Assembly: GCA_030446715.1 (NCBI GenBank) | Contig: JAUJMU010000012.1 | Coordinates: forward strand, 1-64,000 | DNA length: 64,000 nucleotides | Source: Cytophagales bacterium | GTDB lineage: Bacteria; Bacteroidota; Bacteroidia; Cytophagales; 172606-1 | Direction: 5' to 3' | Shown: positions 25,831 to 34,855 of the stretch, in pieces | How positions within the stretch are numbered: the first letter of the stretch is position 1 | Layout of the letters: the number at the start of each line of letters is the position of its first letter | The notes under the pieces: model-generated | What the model was told of the DNA's origin: nothing | Seen by the model: only the letters and a program-made list of their open reading frames with translations | Database searches by the model: none | Program-made: the position numbers and the translations under genes

Positions 25831-26178
25831 TCAGGCAGCAGTTCTTTCCTGTTCAAGATAAGGCTGGTACTGTTGGGGACTTCGGTTACCTGATGCAGAA
25901 TGGCGTCTTCTTTTGTTATACCACCCCTCAATATATTCGAAGATAGAGAGTTTGGCCTGCTGCTTTGTCGGATAATCAGTATGGTAGACTAACTCTGTTT
26001 TCAGCGTTTTGGAAAAGCTCTCCGCTACTGCATTATCCCAACGGACCCCAATCAGGGCCTGGTCTGAGGTCCATTCCCTTTTCTATTCATACTTTGCAGC
26101 ACAGATAGTCCTTTTAGCTGATCTTTAAAATCAGTACAGGCATACTGCACCCCTCTGTCAGAATGGAATAATGAGCAT
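25831..26178 (-). pseudogene. IS3-family OrfB transposase fragment
   Basis: Minus-strand reading gives SLFHSDRGVQYACTDFKDQL then KGLSVLQSMNRKGN, a 30-bp foreign element (26043-26072), then in a shifted frame WDNAVAESFSKTLKTELVYH, YPTKQQAKLSIFEYIEGWYN and KRRRHSASGNRSPQQY to a TGA. These are the second Asp and the Glu of the DDE triad and the C-terminus of IS3-group OrfB. The 5' two thirds are gone: at about 26178 the sequence joins the IS21-like element. Confidence 0.85.
26043..26072. repeat. 30-bp GGACC...GGTCC element in IS3 orfB (copy 1)
   Basis: On the minus strand it starts GGACCT and ends GGGTCC, exactly 30 bases, between codons for RKGN and WDNA. It replaces one base of the expected TGY codon, so it shifts the frame. 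Inner 18 bases differ from copy 2 at 29508-29537, but length, ends and insertion point are the same. Confidence 0.8.
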
Positions 26179-26352
26179 ACCACGAAAAATTGAGCCACCC
26201 CTGCCGTTTTCTATTGAGCAGGGGTAACGGAGGAAACTGAGCCAGTTGTGGATAAGCAGGCAGGGTCATAAAAAAGAATAGTTTGAAAGCGCTCTGGCTG
26301 TCAACTACCCCAGCCAGCGGTCTTTCAAGCAATGGCCAACCTTCGAAAACCC

Positions 26353-27890
26353 ATGTTTCAGATCCGTCGCCTCATTGAGTTAAAAATCTAGGGCAAGAGC
26401 AAACGCAAGATTGCCCGGTTGCCGGGCATCTCCCGCAACACGGTTCAAAGCTATCTGAGCAGCTTTGAGCCCCACTTTCCCAACCTTTCAGACCTGCTGG
26501 GCTGGAGTGATGAAGCCATTGACCGGTTCATGCGTCTGCCCGGGACGCCGAGGCTGCACCTGATAAAGCACATGCTCAGCTGTATAAAAGCTTTGAGAGT
26601 TACGAAAAGCAGCTTTCCAGCCCTGGCGTGAGCCGCTACACGCTCTGGATGGAATACCGGAAGGTGAATCCGGAGGGATTAAAATATTCTCAGTTTTGTA
26701 CCCGTTTCCGCAACTGGCAGGCAGCACAGAAGACGGTGATGCATCTGGAGCATAAGGCCGGGGAGAAGTTATTCGTGGATTTTGCCGGTGAAAAGCTCTG
26801 TCTGACCAATGCCACCACCGGAGAGGTAACACCGGTGGAATTCTTTGTGGCGATTCTGCCCTGCTCCCAGCTTTGTTTTGCAATGGCTGTCAGCTCCCAG
26901 TGGAAGGCTGACTTTATTTCAGCCCTCCAGAAGACGTTTGAATATATGGGAGGCGTACCCCGGTCCATTGTACCGGATAATCTGAAAGCAGCCGTTACCA
27001 AAGCTGACCGGTACGAGCCACAGGTCAATGAGACAATGGAAGAGTTTGCTTCTCATTACGGGACGTGTTTTCTGCCGGCAAGAGCGGGTAAGCCAAAAGA
27101 TAAAGCACTGGTAGAATCGGCAGTGAACATTCTCTACGGCCGCATTTACGCTCCCCTTCGGAACCGCATCTTCCATACCCCTGGTGAACTTAACCAGGCG
27201 GTCAGGGAATTACCCGACGAGCATCACCGGATGCTCTTTCAGGGCAGGGACTACTCCCGCAGATCCCGCTTTGAGGCAGTTGAAAAACAGACGCTGCTGC
27301 CCCTGCCCACTCAGCACTACCAGCTGCGCAGTTTCTCGTTTGGCAAAGTCCATCCCAACTGCCACGTGCTCTTCAAAGAGGATAAACATCATTATTCAGT
27401 GCCGTATTACCTGACAGGCAAGCCGGTCAAGCTCATCTGTACGGGTGAAACAGTGGAGATATACCATCAGCACCAGCGGGTAGCGGTGCACGTGCGGAAC
27501 CTGCGCAAGTACGGCTACCCGACTCAGAAAGAACATCTGCCAGCCAATCAGCAGTGGGTATCGGAGTGGTCAGTGGAATACTTTGTAGAGCGGGCCAGCC
27601 GTATCGGCAGCAGTACCCGCTTAGCTATGGAAGACCTGCTCTCCAGGCGCCCTTATCCCGAACAGGCCTACAAGAGCTGCGCCGGAGTACTCTCCCTGGA
27701 GAAAAAGTACGGCAAAGACCGCCTGGAGAAAGCCTGTGAGCGGGCACTGCTGTATCAGGCTACTTCTTACCGGCTGATCTGCTCGATTCTGGAAAAGGAA
27801 CTCGACCGGCTCCCGGCTGACACAGCAGACGGGAAAGAGGAGAAGGTCATCCTGCACGAAAACATCCGCGGTGCCCTTGCTTACCAGTAA
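26353..27890 (+). pseudogene. istA: IS21-family transposase istA, disrupted
   Basis: The N-terminus MFQIRRLIELK, ISRNTVQSYLSSFEPHF and later RYTLWMEYRKVNPEGLKYSQ F, then EKLFVDFAGEKL, GVPRSIVPDNLKAAVTKADR, PKDKALVESAVNILYGRIYA (the DDE core) and a long C-terminal domain identify IstA. Two lesions: TAG as codon 13 (26389-26391) and a frameshift near 26550 between FMRLPGTP and EAAPDKAHAQLYKSFESYEK. The downstream frame from 26628 alone is 420 aa and keeps the DDE domain but lacks the DNA-binding domain. Probably inactive. Confidence 0.88.
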
Positions 27891-27943
27891 CTGCCTTACC
27901 AGTAAATAGCTTCATATCAATCTTTCCCCTTAACCCTTTTTCT

Positions 27944-28240
27944 ATGAACAATCAGGCAACCCTTGACCCTGAGCCTATCTTCGTAGTAGAGATACAATGC
28001 GGGAACTCTCCCTTGTCGGCATGGCCCGGGCTTTCGAGAGCCTGCTCTCCCTGCCGGTGGACAAACAACCAGCCGGTGATCTGATGCTGGCATAACTGCT
28101 GGAAGCCGAACACCTGCACCGCTGGCACCGGAAAACGGAACTCTCGGTTAAAAATGCCCGCTTCCGCTACAAGGCCAGTATCGAAGAAGCGGAGTATCCC
28201 CAGGAGCGGAATCTGGATAAGAAAGGTGTACCGGTTTTTC
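27944..28240 (+). pseudogene. istB: IS21 helper ATPase istB, remnant
   Basis: MNNQATLD matches the IstB start; after a frameshift the reading continues as ELSLVGMARAFESLLSLPVD KQPAGDLMLA, stop (TAA), LLEAEHLHRWHRKTELSVKN ARFRYKASIEEAEYPQERNL DK, the N-terminal domain of IstB. No AAA+ ATPase domain follows; the sequence is cut near 28240 where ISL3 DNA begins. It follows istA by 53 bases, as expected for IS21. Confidence 0.75.
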
Positions 28241-28330
28241 CGTTCCCAAAGCCAGCTATTGCTTCCGCCGTGGCCCGAAGAGCAGCCTGGTTTGTATCCA
28301 GCGTTCGTTTGACTGCATCCCCTGAGTTTT

Positions 28331-29039
28331 TTAATAAATGCCACCGGTCAGCTGCTTGTACGGCTTGAGGCGCCCCTTTCGGGCTGCTTCGGCAAACACG
28401 GTATCGCGGTCCCTGGAAACGATTTTCACCTGCGGGTGCTCTTTAAACCATGCTTCCACCGTTTCTGCTTTGGCATCGGCCGGCAGTTCAATTGGCCTGC
28501 GTGTTTCCAGGTCCACTATTATGGTAGCATAGGTATGTCCTTTCCAAATCGCCCATTCATCAATTCCTGCTATTTCAGGAACAGTATCCGCATGAGCAAG
28601 GGGTGTTTTACGACTCAGGTTCAGCAGCGTACCGGCACTTACTGTACTGATATTAAGTAAATGACAGAGCAAGGCTGCCCCTTCTCCGCCTACTTTTAGC
28701 GCCAGCGTTTCCAGGTAGTGAGCCAGCCGGCTCGTTCTGCGTGCCCAGGCTCGGATAGCTGGGTGAAGTCTTTCGGAAAATACCTTCCTTTTGCAATCCT
28801 CTGCCTGACAGAAAAACCGTCTTACATTCAAGTGCAGCTTGTATTTGCTTATCCGGCCAGGGCAAATCAGCTACCCGACGATGATAGCGGCTATGAATCT
28901 TCTCACTGCTGCATCCACAAACCGGACAATGAACTGTAGGATGGGTACTGATGAGCGATAAGGTAAGCCGTTTGTCCTCGTAGATTATGCTCGTTAGTTG
29001 TAATCCCGCTACTGATGGTAATAAAAAGTCAATCGTCAA
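28331..29039 (-). pseudogene. ISL3-family transposase, frameshifted and truncated
   Basis: Two minus-strand frames form one gene. The first (29039 to ~28825) has the zinc-binding CPVCGCSSEKIHSRYHRRVA DLPWPDKQIQAALEC; the second continues with VRRFFCQAEDCKRKVFSERL, then ALKVGGEGAALLCHLLNIS and the start of the DDE domain IAGIDEWAIWKGHTYATIIV DLETRRPIELP...VKIVSRDRD. The frames are joined by a frameshift near 28825. The C-terminal half is missing from 28331 on. Confidence 0.85.
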
Positions 29040-29049
29040 TTCTTCACTC

Positions 29050-29262
29050 CTCTTTACCTCAATAACAATCTCCGGTTCCAGGAATATCCCCTTTTCATCA
29101 AAAGCTCGGATGAACCACTTTCACCGGTATACTCATTTACTCCGATCAGGTAATGGTAGCCCGCCTCAAGGATTTGTTCGATATGCGGCCCATTGGCATA
29201 GAGGGCATCTTCTACCAGCAGGGCTTTCAGCTTAGGGTACGTTTATTTCAGGTGGGTAACTA
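29050..29262 (-). pseudogene. DDE transposase fragment, family uncertain
   Basis: Minus-strand reading gives LKALLVEDALYANGPHIEQI LEAGYHYLIGVNEY, which resembles the second-aspartate region of IS4/IS1380-like DDE transposases ('LV.DALYA..PHI..L......FLI.VKP'). An in-frame TAA precedes it. Both ends are lost. Confidence 0.5.
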
Positions 29263-29269
29263 TGGGTTT

Positions 29270-30621
29270 CCCCCAAAAATGTGTAGGATGAGGAAAGATC
29301 AGGCAGCCATCTGAAACTGGCCTTTATTTTCAAATTGTTCCGGGCTCAGATAGCCCAGTACCGAGTGCCTTCGTTTGCGGTTATACCATACCTGAATGTA
29401 TTCGAAAATGTCTTGCTTGGCCTCTTGTCGGGTCTGGTACTGGCGGTGGTATACCAACTCCTGTTTTAAGGTAGCAAAGAAACTTTCCATGCAGGCATTA
29501 TCGTAACGGACCTAAGATGAAATCTTATTTCAGGTCCATTGCCTTTCCGGCTCATTGAACAAGTAATTTTATTGTCTTTAAGTAGTTGCTGGTAGTCGTT
29601 GCTTGCGTACTGAGAGCCCCGATCCGAGTGATGCAGCAGTCCTTGCTCTGGTTTTCTGGCCAGCAGAGCCATCTGTAAAGAATTCATTACCAGCCCTCTT
29701 TCCATCGTTTTATCCATCGCCCAGCCTACCACTTTCCGGGAAAACAGATCTGATACTACGGCTATGTACAGCCAGCCTTCCCGAGTCCACACGTAAGTGA
29801 TATCAGTGACCCATTTTTCATCAGGTTTCGTAGCGTTAAACTCTTGGTTGAGTTTGTTTTCAGCCACTGGCAAGTCGTGTTTAGAATCGGTCGTGACGAC
29901 AAACTTTCTTTTTCTGTATCTAAACGTTGATTATCTTCGGCCAGCGGCAATCCGGTGGTTCTTCATTAACCTGGCCACCCGGTTCTCCGGGCAGATTCTT
30001 CCCTTTTCCTGCAAATCCACACGGATACGAGGGCTCCCATACGTTTCACGACTCTGCTGGTGGATCACTTTGATTTCTTCCACTATCGGCTTGTTTTCAT
30101 GTTGCCAAACACTTTCCGGCCGCTTTTTCCAGGCTAAAAGCTGCTCAATGATACATCTGAGGCCTTGCACAGCCGCTCCAGCGAATACTCATTCCGATGC
30201 TCCTCAATGAAGGGGTATCTTTCTGAGAGCGGTTTGCGGACCTCAGGTGCACGATCTGACCGGCAGGTCCGGGATACCCACCGCTTTTTTAATATCTCTG
30301 CCGTTTCTTTCAGCCGCTGATTCTCCCGCTGCAACTGGCGTAATTCTTCATCTGCCGTGTGCCCCTTACCCGGAAAGGCTGACGACCCGGTAACGGGCAT
30401 CGTCAGGGCCGCTCACCCTCATCCTCCTGTTGCTTCTTCCGGCCCCCGGGCACGCTTGGTTGTAATCCGGGATTGCGGGCTGTTTGCGTTACGTTCCCCT
30501 TTTGCCGGGCCAGCCTCACAGCCTCCTCCTTGAACTCTTTCGTGTAGGGCTTCCTGCTTGCCATTGATAAAGTGGTAGAGCGTGGAATATACTCTTTTCC
30601 CTTCCTCCACTTTTACGGGGG
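29270..30621 (-). mobile_element. IS3-family insertion sequence, inactive
   Basis: About 1.35 kb with imperfect terminal repeats: CCCCCAAAAATGTGTAGG at the 29270 end and, from 30621 on the minus strand, CCCCCGTAAAAGTGGAGG. OrfA (from 30552) starts MASRKPYTKEFKEEAVRLAR QKGNVTQTAR but ends early after a frame break. OrfB runs from about 30290 with an in-frame TAA at 29931-29933, resumes through KFVVTTDSKHDLPVAENKLN Q, KWVTDITYVWT, HHSDRGSQYA and, past a 30-bp element (29508-29537), DNACMESFFATLKQELVYHR to the stop at 29299. At least three lesions, so not autonomous. No target duplication is evident. It lies 19 bases beyond the stop of the GT39 gene. Confidence 0.85.
29508..29537. repeat. 30-bp GGACC...GGTCC element in IS3 orfB (copy 2)
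   Basis: On the minus strand it begins GGACCT and ends AGGTCC, exactly 30 bases, placed between RKGN and CYDNA codons. The inner sequence contains the overlapping palindromes TGAAATAAGATTTCA and TAAGATTTCATCTTA. It causes a frameshift by a net 29 bases. Confidence 0.8.
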
Positions 30622-30639
30622 AATACCAGTATGCAAAGA

Positions 30640-32304
30640 TCAGTATGCAGACAAGTCAAACAGGCTTACCTTCATGTCCTGTGTCTCGAAACTCTCTTTT
30701 TCCTGCCCGCGGGCAGTCAGCCGGCCGTAGAGTATCCTGCCGGGTTTGAAATGCTTATAATACCAGGCGGGCTGTCCGAAGGGATCACCGATGGCTTCCC
30801 GCTGGATTTTGCTGTAGATGACCCACACCCTCTTTCTGCCCGAGATGGCCTCAAGGTCAGGCGTCAGGTTGCGGGCATACTCCAGCGTATCACGGGAAGC
30901 AAACCGCACGTCGCTGCCCTGCATGGCGTCGTATCTGAGCCTGTAGGCCTGCCGGTAGTAGCGGTAGAAGTGTCTGAAGTTCCAGTACACGTACACCACA
31001 TCCCCCGGCCTGTAGCGGTCATTGACGTAGAGCAGCGCTTCTCTGGCCGTCATGTTTTTTGCCGGCCGGCCAAATAGCTCTGGATTGACAAGCGTATAGG
31101 CGGAGTTGGCCACTGCCCCTGCCATCAGCAGGACGAGGAGTGCATAGCGCAGGCCGATGGAGGAGAAAGAGTGTAGCAGGCGCTCAAAGCCTTTGACCAG
31201 CATAATAATAATGAAGGGCACCAGAAAGTAGGTGAGCCGCTCGTGGAGCGGATACATCCGTACACCCGAAGCCAGCAGGGCCAGCAGGAAGGGCAGGACC
31301 AGCACCCAGAAGAGCCTGCGGTCCTGCCGGTACACCAGAACACTCCCGCTCACCCAGCAGAAAAGCGGTAAGAATGGCATCCGGGTGACTCCCCTGAACA
31401 CATCACTGTAGCGCCAGTCCAGATCAAGCCAGGAAAGGCCGAGGGAAAGGTGCAGCACATGCAGGGGCTTGATCAGGAACCAGCTCAGGTCTTCCGGCGA
31501 AGCAGGCGGAAGAGGCATAAAGGCCCTGAGATCATCAAACCAGTCAATGAGCCATCCGGAGCCGGCGTGCCTTTGGGTAAAGAGCAGGTAGTTGAGGGCA
31601 AAGCTGACCAGCCAGAGCGAGAAGGGGATCAGGTAGCGGAAAAAGGGTTTCCAGTCCTTTTTCAGCAGGTGCCACAGGCTTATGGCGGCGGCCATGCCGG
31701 CCAGAATGAAGATCACCGAGTAGGAGAACCAGATCAGGCCTGCCCCCAGCAGTCCCCACCGCAGCCCGGCAGCCAAAGCCGTCTTCTGCCCATAGCGTAC
31801 GTACAGGTACAGGGCAGCCAACGTTGCCAGCATCTCGGTGCAGTACTGCTTGGCCTCCACTGAATAAAGCAGCGAAGGCGGGGCAATAGCCAGTATAGCC
31901 ACGGCCACAAACACACCCGCCGGCCGCAGAAAATGCCGTGCAAGGGTACGGAACAGGAACAGGGAGGCAATGCCGCAGAGGAGGGAAACCAGCCGCAGGG
32001 CCATTTCCCCCTTGCCGAAAAGCACAACACACAGCTTTGTGAGCAGCAGGTAGCCGATGGGCGCTTTCTGCTCGTACTCCAGAGGACCGCTCACCAGTTC
32101 ACCGTAGCTCAGGCGGATCAGGCTGTTGGCCAGAAAAGACTCGTCATTAAAAAAAGACCGGTTGTAGAAAAAGTGAAACAGGCGCAGAAGGATACCCGCT
32201 CCGATCACTGCCCAGGTCAGCATCTGCCACCATCTGGCCTTCTGACATTCCCGGTCAAGTATCAAATCTTTTTCAAGCTTTAGAATTGCTGTTGCAAAAA
32301 TCAT
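30640..32304 (-). CDS. GT39-type membrane glycosyltransferase
   Basis: About 554 aa with ~11 membrane helices. The first periplasmic loop has FFNDESFLANSLIRLSYGEL, the acidic D-E motif of GT-C/GT39 (PMT-like) enzymes, followed by APIGYLLLTKLCVVLFGKGE MALRLVSLL and SVEAKQYCTEMLATL, all characteristic. It likely transfers a sugar from a polyprenyl-phosphate carrier on the outer face of the inner membrane. The soluble C-terminal part (after ~430) has YVNDRYRPGDVVYVYWNFRH FYRYY. It is the last gene of the EPS locus and sits next to GtrA and UbiA genes. Start at 32304 (MIFATAI...) is a choice among several; the frame is open to 32337. Confidence 0.85.
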   Translation of the reverse strand: MIFATAILKLEKDLILDRECQKARWWQMLTWAVIGAGILLRLFHFFYNRSFFNDESFLANSLIRLSYGELVSGPLEYEQKAPIGYLLLTKLCVVLFGKGEMALRLVSLLCGIASLFLFRTLARHFLRPAGVFVAVAILAIAPPSLLYSVEAKQYCTEMLATLAALYLYVRYGQKTALAAGLRWGLLGAGLIWFSYSVIFILAGMAAAISLWHLLKKDWKPFFRYLIPFSLWLVSFALNYLLFTQRHAGSGWLIDWFDDLRAFMPLPPASPEDLSWFLIKPLHVLHLSLGLSWLDLDWRYSDVFRGVTRMPFLPLFCWVSGSVLVYRQDRRLFWVLVLPFLLALLASGVRMYPLHERLTYFLVPFIIIMLVKGFERLLHSFSSIGLRYALLVLLMAGAVANSAYTLVNPELFGRPAKNMTAREALLYVNDRYRPGDVVYVYWNFRHFYRYYRQAYRLRYDAMQGSDVRFASRDTLEYARNLTPDLEAISGRKRVWVIYSKIQREAIGDPFGQPAWYYKHFKPGRILYGRLTARGQEKESFETQDMKVSLFDLSAY

Positions 32305-32506
32305 ATTTTCGTAGAGATTCACACGTGCAGAAGCCACCGGCAGGGAATGATTTGTTAAAGGAAACGCGCCTGATGGCAGATCCGGAACTTCTTATACTTC
32401 TCTTCCAACAATACTGTATACCGGCAGTCCGGATACTTCCGCATCAAGCGCTGATTCACATTCTCTGGCCGTCATGTCCACTTCATCCTGCATCCCCGGT
32501 CCGTAA

Positions 32507-32974
32507 TCAGGCTTTAAAGACAATATGTTTTTTGGTAAAGAAATTGAAAAAAGCGACTGTGCCGGTTGCCAGCACCTTACCTGCCATCACATGCACCGTC
32601 AACTTTTCCACCAGAAACCACAGCAGGAACTGATTGAGCAGAAGCCCCGCCAGCGTAAAGAGCATGAACAGGGAGAACGTGACTTTTCCCCGGCTGCGGC
32701 CAGAGCCGAATACCACAGTACAACTCATGAAATAGTTGCAAAGGATGGAGACTGACATAGCCATCAGGTTTGCCCTCATATACTCCACCCGGAGGTAATT
32801 CACCAGCAGGGCAAAAAGGACAAACTCGATCAGCACGGAGAACACGCCAACAGCTAAAAAACGGATTACCTGAAGTTTATAGAGTTGTCTGAGGCTTGCT
32901 ATTCCTGATTTTATCATCTGCCTGTCTGTATTTTGAATTAGAATCTTCTTCTGATCAACAGGGCGCTTCGCCAA
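32507..32974 (-). CDS. GtrA-like membrane protein
   Basis: 155 aa (or 136 from the second Met) with four membrane helices. VIRFLAVGVFSVLIEFVLFA, then SILCNYFMSCTVVF, LLLNQFLLWFLVEKL and the ending FFNFFTKKHIVFK match the GtrA family, proposed to flip polyprenyl-phosphate-linked sugars. Its neighbours, a UbiA-type synthase and a GT39 enzyme, make that role plausible: carrier-linked sugar made by UbiA, moved by GtrA, used by GT39. Same strand, 100 bases after UbiA and about 200 bases before GT39. Confidence 0.9.
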   Translation of the reverse strand: MAKRPVDQKKILIQNTDRQMIKSGIASLRQLYKLQVIRFLAVGVFSVLIEFVLFALLVNYLRVEYMRANLMAMSVSILCNYFMSCTVVFGSGRSRGKVTFSLFMLFTLAGLLLNQFLLWFLVEKLTVHVMAGKVLATGTVAFFNFFTKKHIVFKA

Positions 32975-33074
32975 TTTTCCATTCTTCAGAAGAAGGTGCG
33001 GAAGAAAGGAGACTGCCTGGCAGGTAACTGAATCAGAAGACCTGTACCCGCCGGGCAGTCAGCATCACGCTTGT

Positions 33075-34097
33075 TTAAAAGGATTTCTTCAAAAACCAGT
33101 TCAGGGCAGGAATGTCAAAGTAGATGAGCGCCATCAGCAGAATGGTCAGGAAAACAACATAAGCCATGAACTTCTTTTCGTGGTGGAGTTTCTCGGGGCC
33201 CTGCACCACAGAATCTTTTTTAAGGCCAATCTTCAGGTACCATGCAAACAGAAGGGCAAAGAATGGGAAGCTGAGGAGAAGTTCAATTTTGTTTTTGATG
33301 AGGAATATGCCCAGAAAGAAAGCTGCCGTCAGGGCGTAGAAGAACATGGAGATCAGCAGGCTGTTCTCTGTATATTTTTTGAAGGATTTCCGGTAGAGGC
33401 CGGCCAGCTCAGGGTTGTTGATGAAACGATACTCGGCGAATCGCTTGGTAGCCATCAGGAATGCACCTCCCATCCAGTAAGCCACAAGGATACTGCTGGG
33501 GGGAAGAATCATCCAGGAGGGGTCAAACAGGCTTTCCGGCAGCAGGGCCACCGGTACGAACACAAACCAGCCCAGGGCAAAACGGATGGGATTGTTTACT
33601 GACTCAGAGAGCACATCCAGATATACTCTTTCTTTCGTGCGGAAGGGCCTTACATTGTACATCAGTCCCATGAACAGCAGGAAAGCTTCAATGACCAGAA
33701 ACTGCAAAGAGATAAAGTACGAGAGACTCAGCCCCACGGCCGTGAGCAGCAGCCATTGTCCGGCGATGTAGTAAGGGTTGAGTACGCTTACCACGGCTGA
33801 ACGTTTCTTCTTTTCGGGGTGAAAACGGTCAAACTCTGCGTCCAGGTACTCATTAATCACGTAATTGGCGGAGGCAATCAGACACGTAGCCACAATGCCC
33901 ACTACAATGCGGAAAATGAGGATGGCATCCAGAGGTGTGTTGTAGATAAGAAAAGCAAACAACATACCCGGCAGCATGAAAATATTTTTATTCCAGTGAT
34001 CCGGACGGGCTATGGAAATGTACTCTTTCAGGCCGGCCGGCCGGAGAACCAGTTCAGGCTGCATGGTCTCTGGCTGAGCAGGAGAAGTTGAATTCAT
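33075..34097 (-). CDS. UbiA-family prenyltransferase, DPPR-synthase-like
   Basis: 340 aa, nine or so membrane helices. The Asp-rich motif is ANYVINEYLDAEFDRFHPEK KKR (78-99), the N-D/E-x-x-D-x-x-x-D-R-x-H-P-x-K form specific to decaprenyl-phosphate 5-phosphoribosyltransferases (Rv3806c-like), rather than menA or ubiA. The second motif is YLDVLSESVNNPIRFALGW (about 161-179). The likely reaction joins PRPP to a polyprenyl phosphate. In actinobacteria the product becomes decaprenyl-phosphoryl-arabinose; the DprE1/DprE2 epimerase pair is not in this window, so the sugar may stay as ribose or the genes are elsewhere. Confidence 0.85.
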   Translation of the reverse strand: MNSTSPAQPETMQPELVLRPAGLKEYISIARPDHWNKNIFMLPGMLFAFLIYNTPLDAILIFRIVVGIVATCLIASANYVINEYLDAEFDRFHPEKKKRSAVVSVLNPYYIAGQWLLLTAVGLSLSYFISLQFLVIEAFLLFMGLMYNVRPFRTKERVYLDVLSESVNNPIRFALGWFVFVPVALLPESLFDPSWMILPPSSILVAYWMGGAFLMATKRFAEYRFINNPELAGLYRKSFKKYTENSLLISMFFYALTAAFFLGIFLIKNKIELLLSFPFFALLFAWYLKIGLKKDSVVQGPEKLHHEKKFMAYVVFLTILLMALIYFDIPALNWFLKKSF

Positions 34098-34129
34098 CGG
34101 ATTATTTGATTTTGTTAGGTTAAGTAAAA

Positions 34130-34855
34130 TTAAATCAGATCAGATTTTGCCAAAGGTATATTCAGCCTGGCAACAAGCTTTTGGAAAAAGTCAAACTGGT
34201 CAAAAGGTTTTTTTTCCACGATCAGGCAGGGCATACCGGCATGCCCGGCACAGACGCCATCGAGTTCGGGCCGGTCTCCAATGAAAAGGCATTCCTGCGG
34301 CAACACTTTCAGCTGCCGGACAATGCGGAACAGGCCTGCCGGATCGGGTTTAAGGCGGTCTATCCCGGGATCAGTGGAACTGACTACCAGATCAGCTTTC
34401 AGGCTCATTGCCTCCAGTTTATCCTCCGCCTGATAGTCTGAATAAATGGCGATTTTTATGTCCTGCCGGCGGAGGACGGCAAACAATTCCCGTATTCCCG
34501 GATAGGTACAATCCGCTATGTACCTGAGAGGGTATTCAAACATCCAGTACTGTACAACTTTTTTTACCTGACCTGCAGAAAAATTCCCTTTCTCCGTGCA
34601 CCACGTGTATTGGGCATTCTCCATGTCGGGGCAGTAGATGCCCGCCCTATTCTCTCTATCGGCCCGGAAGTGATGTAATATTAAGAGCTCATTCAGCCTC
34701 CAGGGCCGCGTCAGGTAGTAAGAAAGCAAAGAAAACAACATCTTCTTCCGCAGCCTAGATTGGCTGTAAAGGGTGCCGTCTACGTCAAAAATAACAACCT
34801 TGAGTCGCTGCCAATCTATAGACATCTCATTTTGCGGAGTTACGCTGTTGCTCAT
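34130..34855 (-). CDS. HAD-superfamily hydrolase
   Basis: 241 aa. Motif I is VVIFDVDGTLYSQ (nucleophile D24, acid D26), motif II near IKIAIYSDYQAEDK, motif IV in FIGDRPELDGVCA. The cap is the C1 helical type. It precedes the UbiA-like gene by 32 bases. In the pathway I infer, a phosphatase is needed to remove the 5-phosphate from polyprenyl-phosphoryl-5-phosphoribose; this protein is a candidate, replacing the PAP2 phosphatase used by mycobacteria. That role is inference from position. Confidence 0.85.
   Translation of the reverse strand: MSNSVTPQNEMSIDWQRLKVVIFDVDGTLYSQSRLRKKMLFSLLSYYLTRPWRLNELLILHHFRADRENRAGIYCPDMENAQYTWCTEKGNFSAGQVKKVVQYWMFEYPLRYIADCTYPGIRELFAVLRRQDIKIAIYSDYQAEDKLEAMSLKADLVVSSTDPGIDRLKPDPAGLFRIVRQLKVLPQECLFIGDRPELDGVCAGHAGMPCLIVEKKPFDQFDFFQKLVARLNIPLAKSDLI

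Noticed and set aside
29270-30621. Programmed frameshifting as explanation for the split IS3 frames
   Set aside because: IS3 elements do use -1 frameshifting between OrfA and OrfB, but here there is also an in-frame TAA, an early OrfA break and a 30-bp insert, so decay explains it better.
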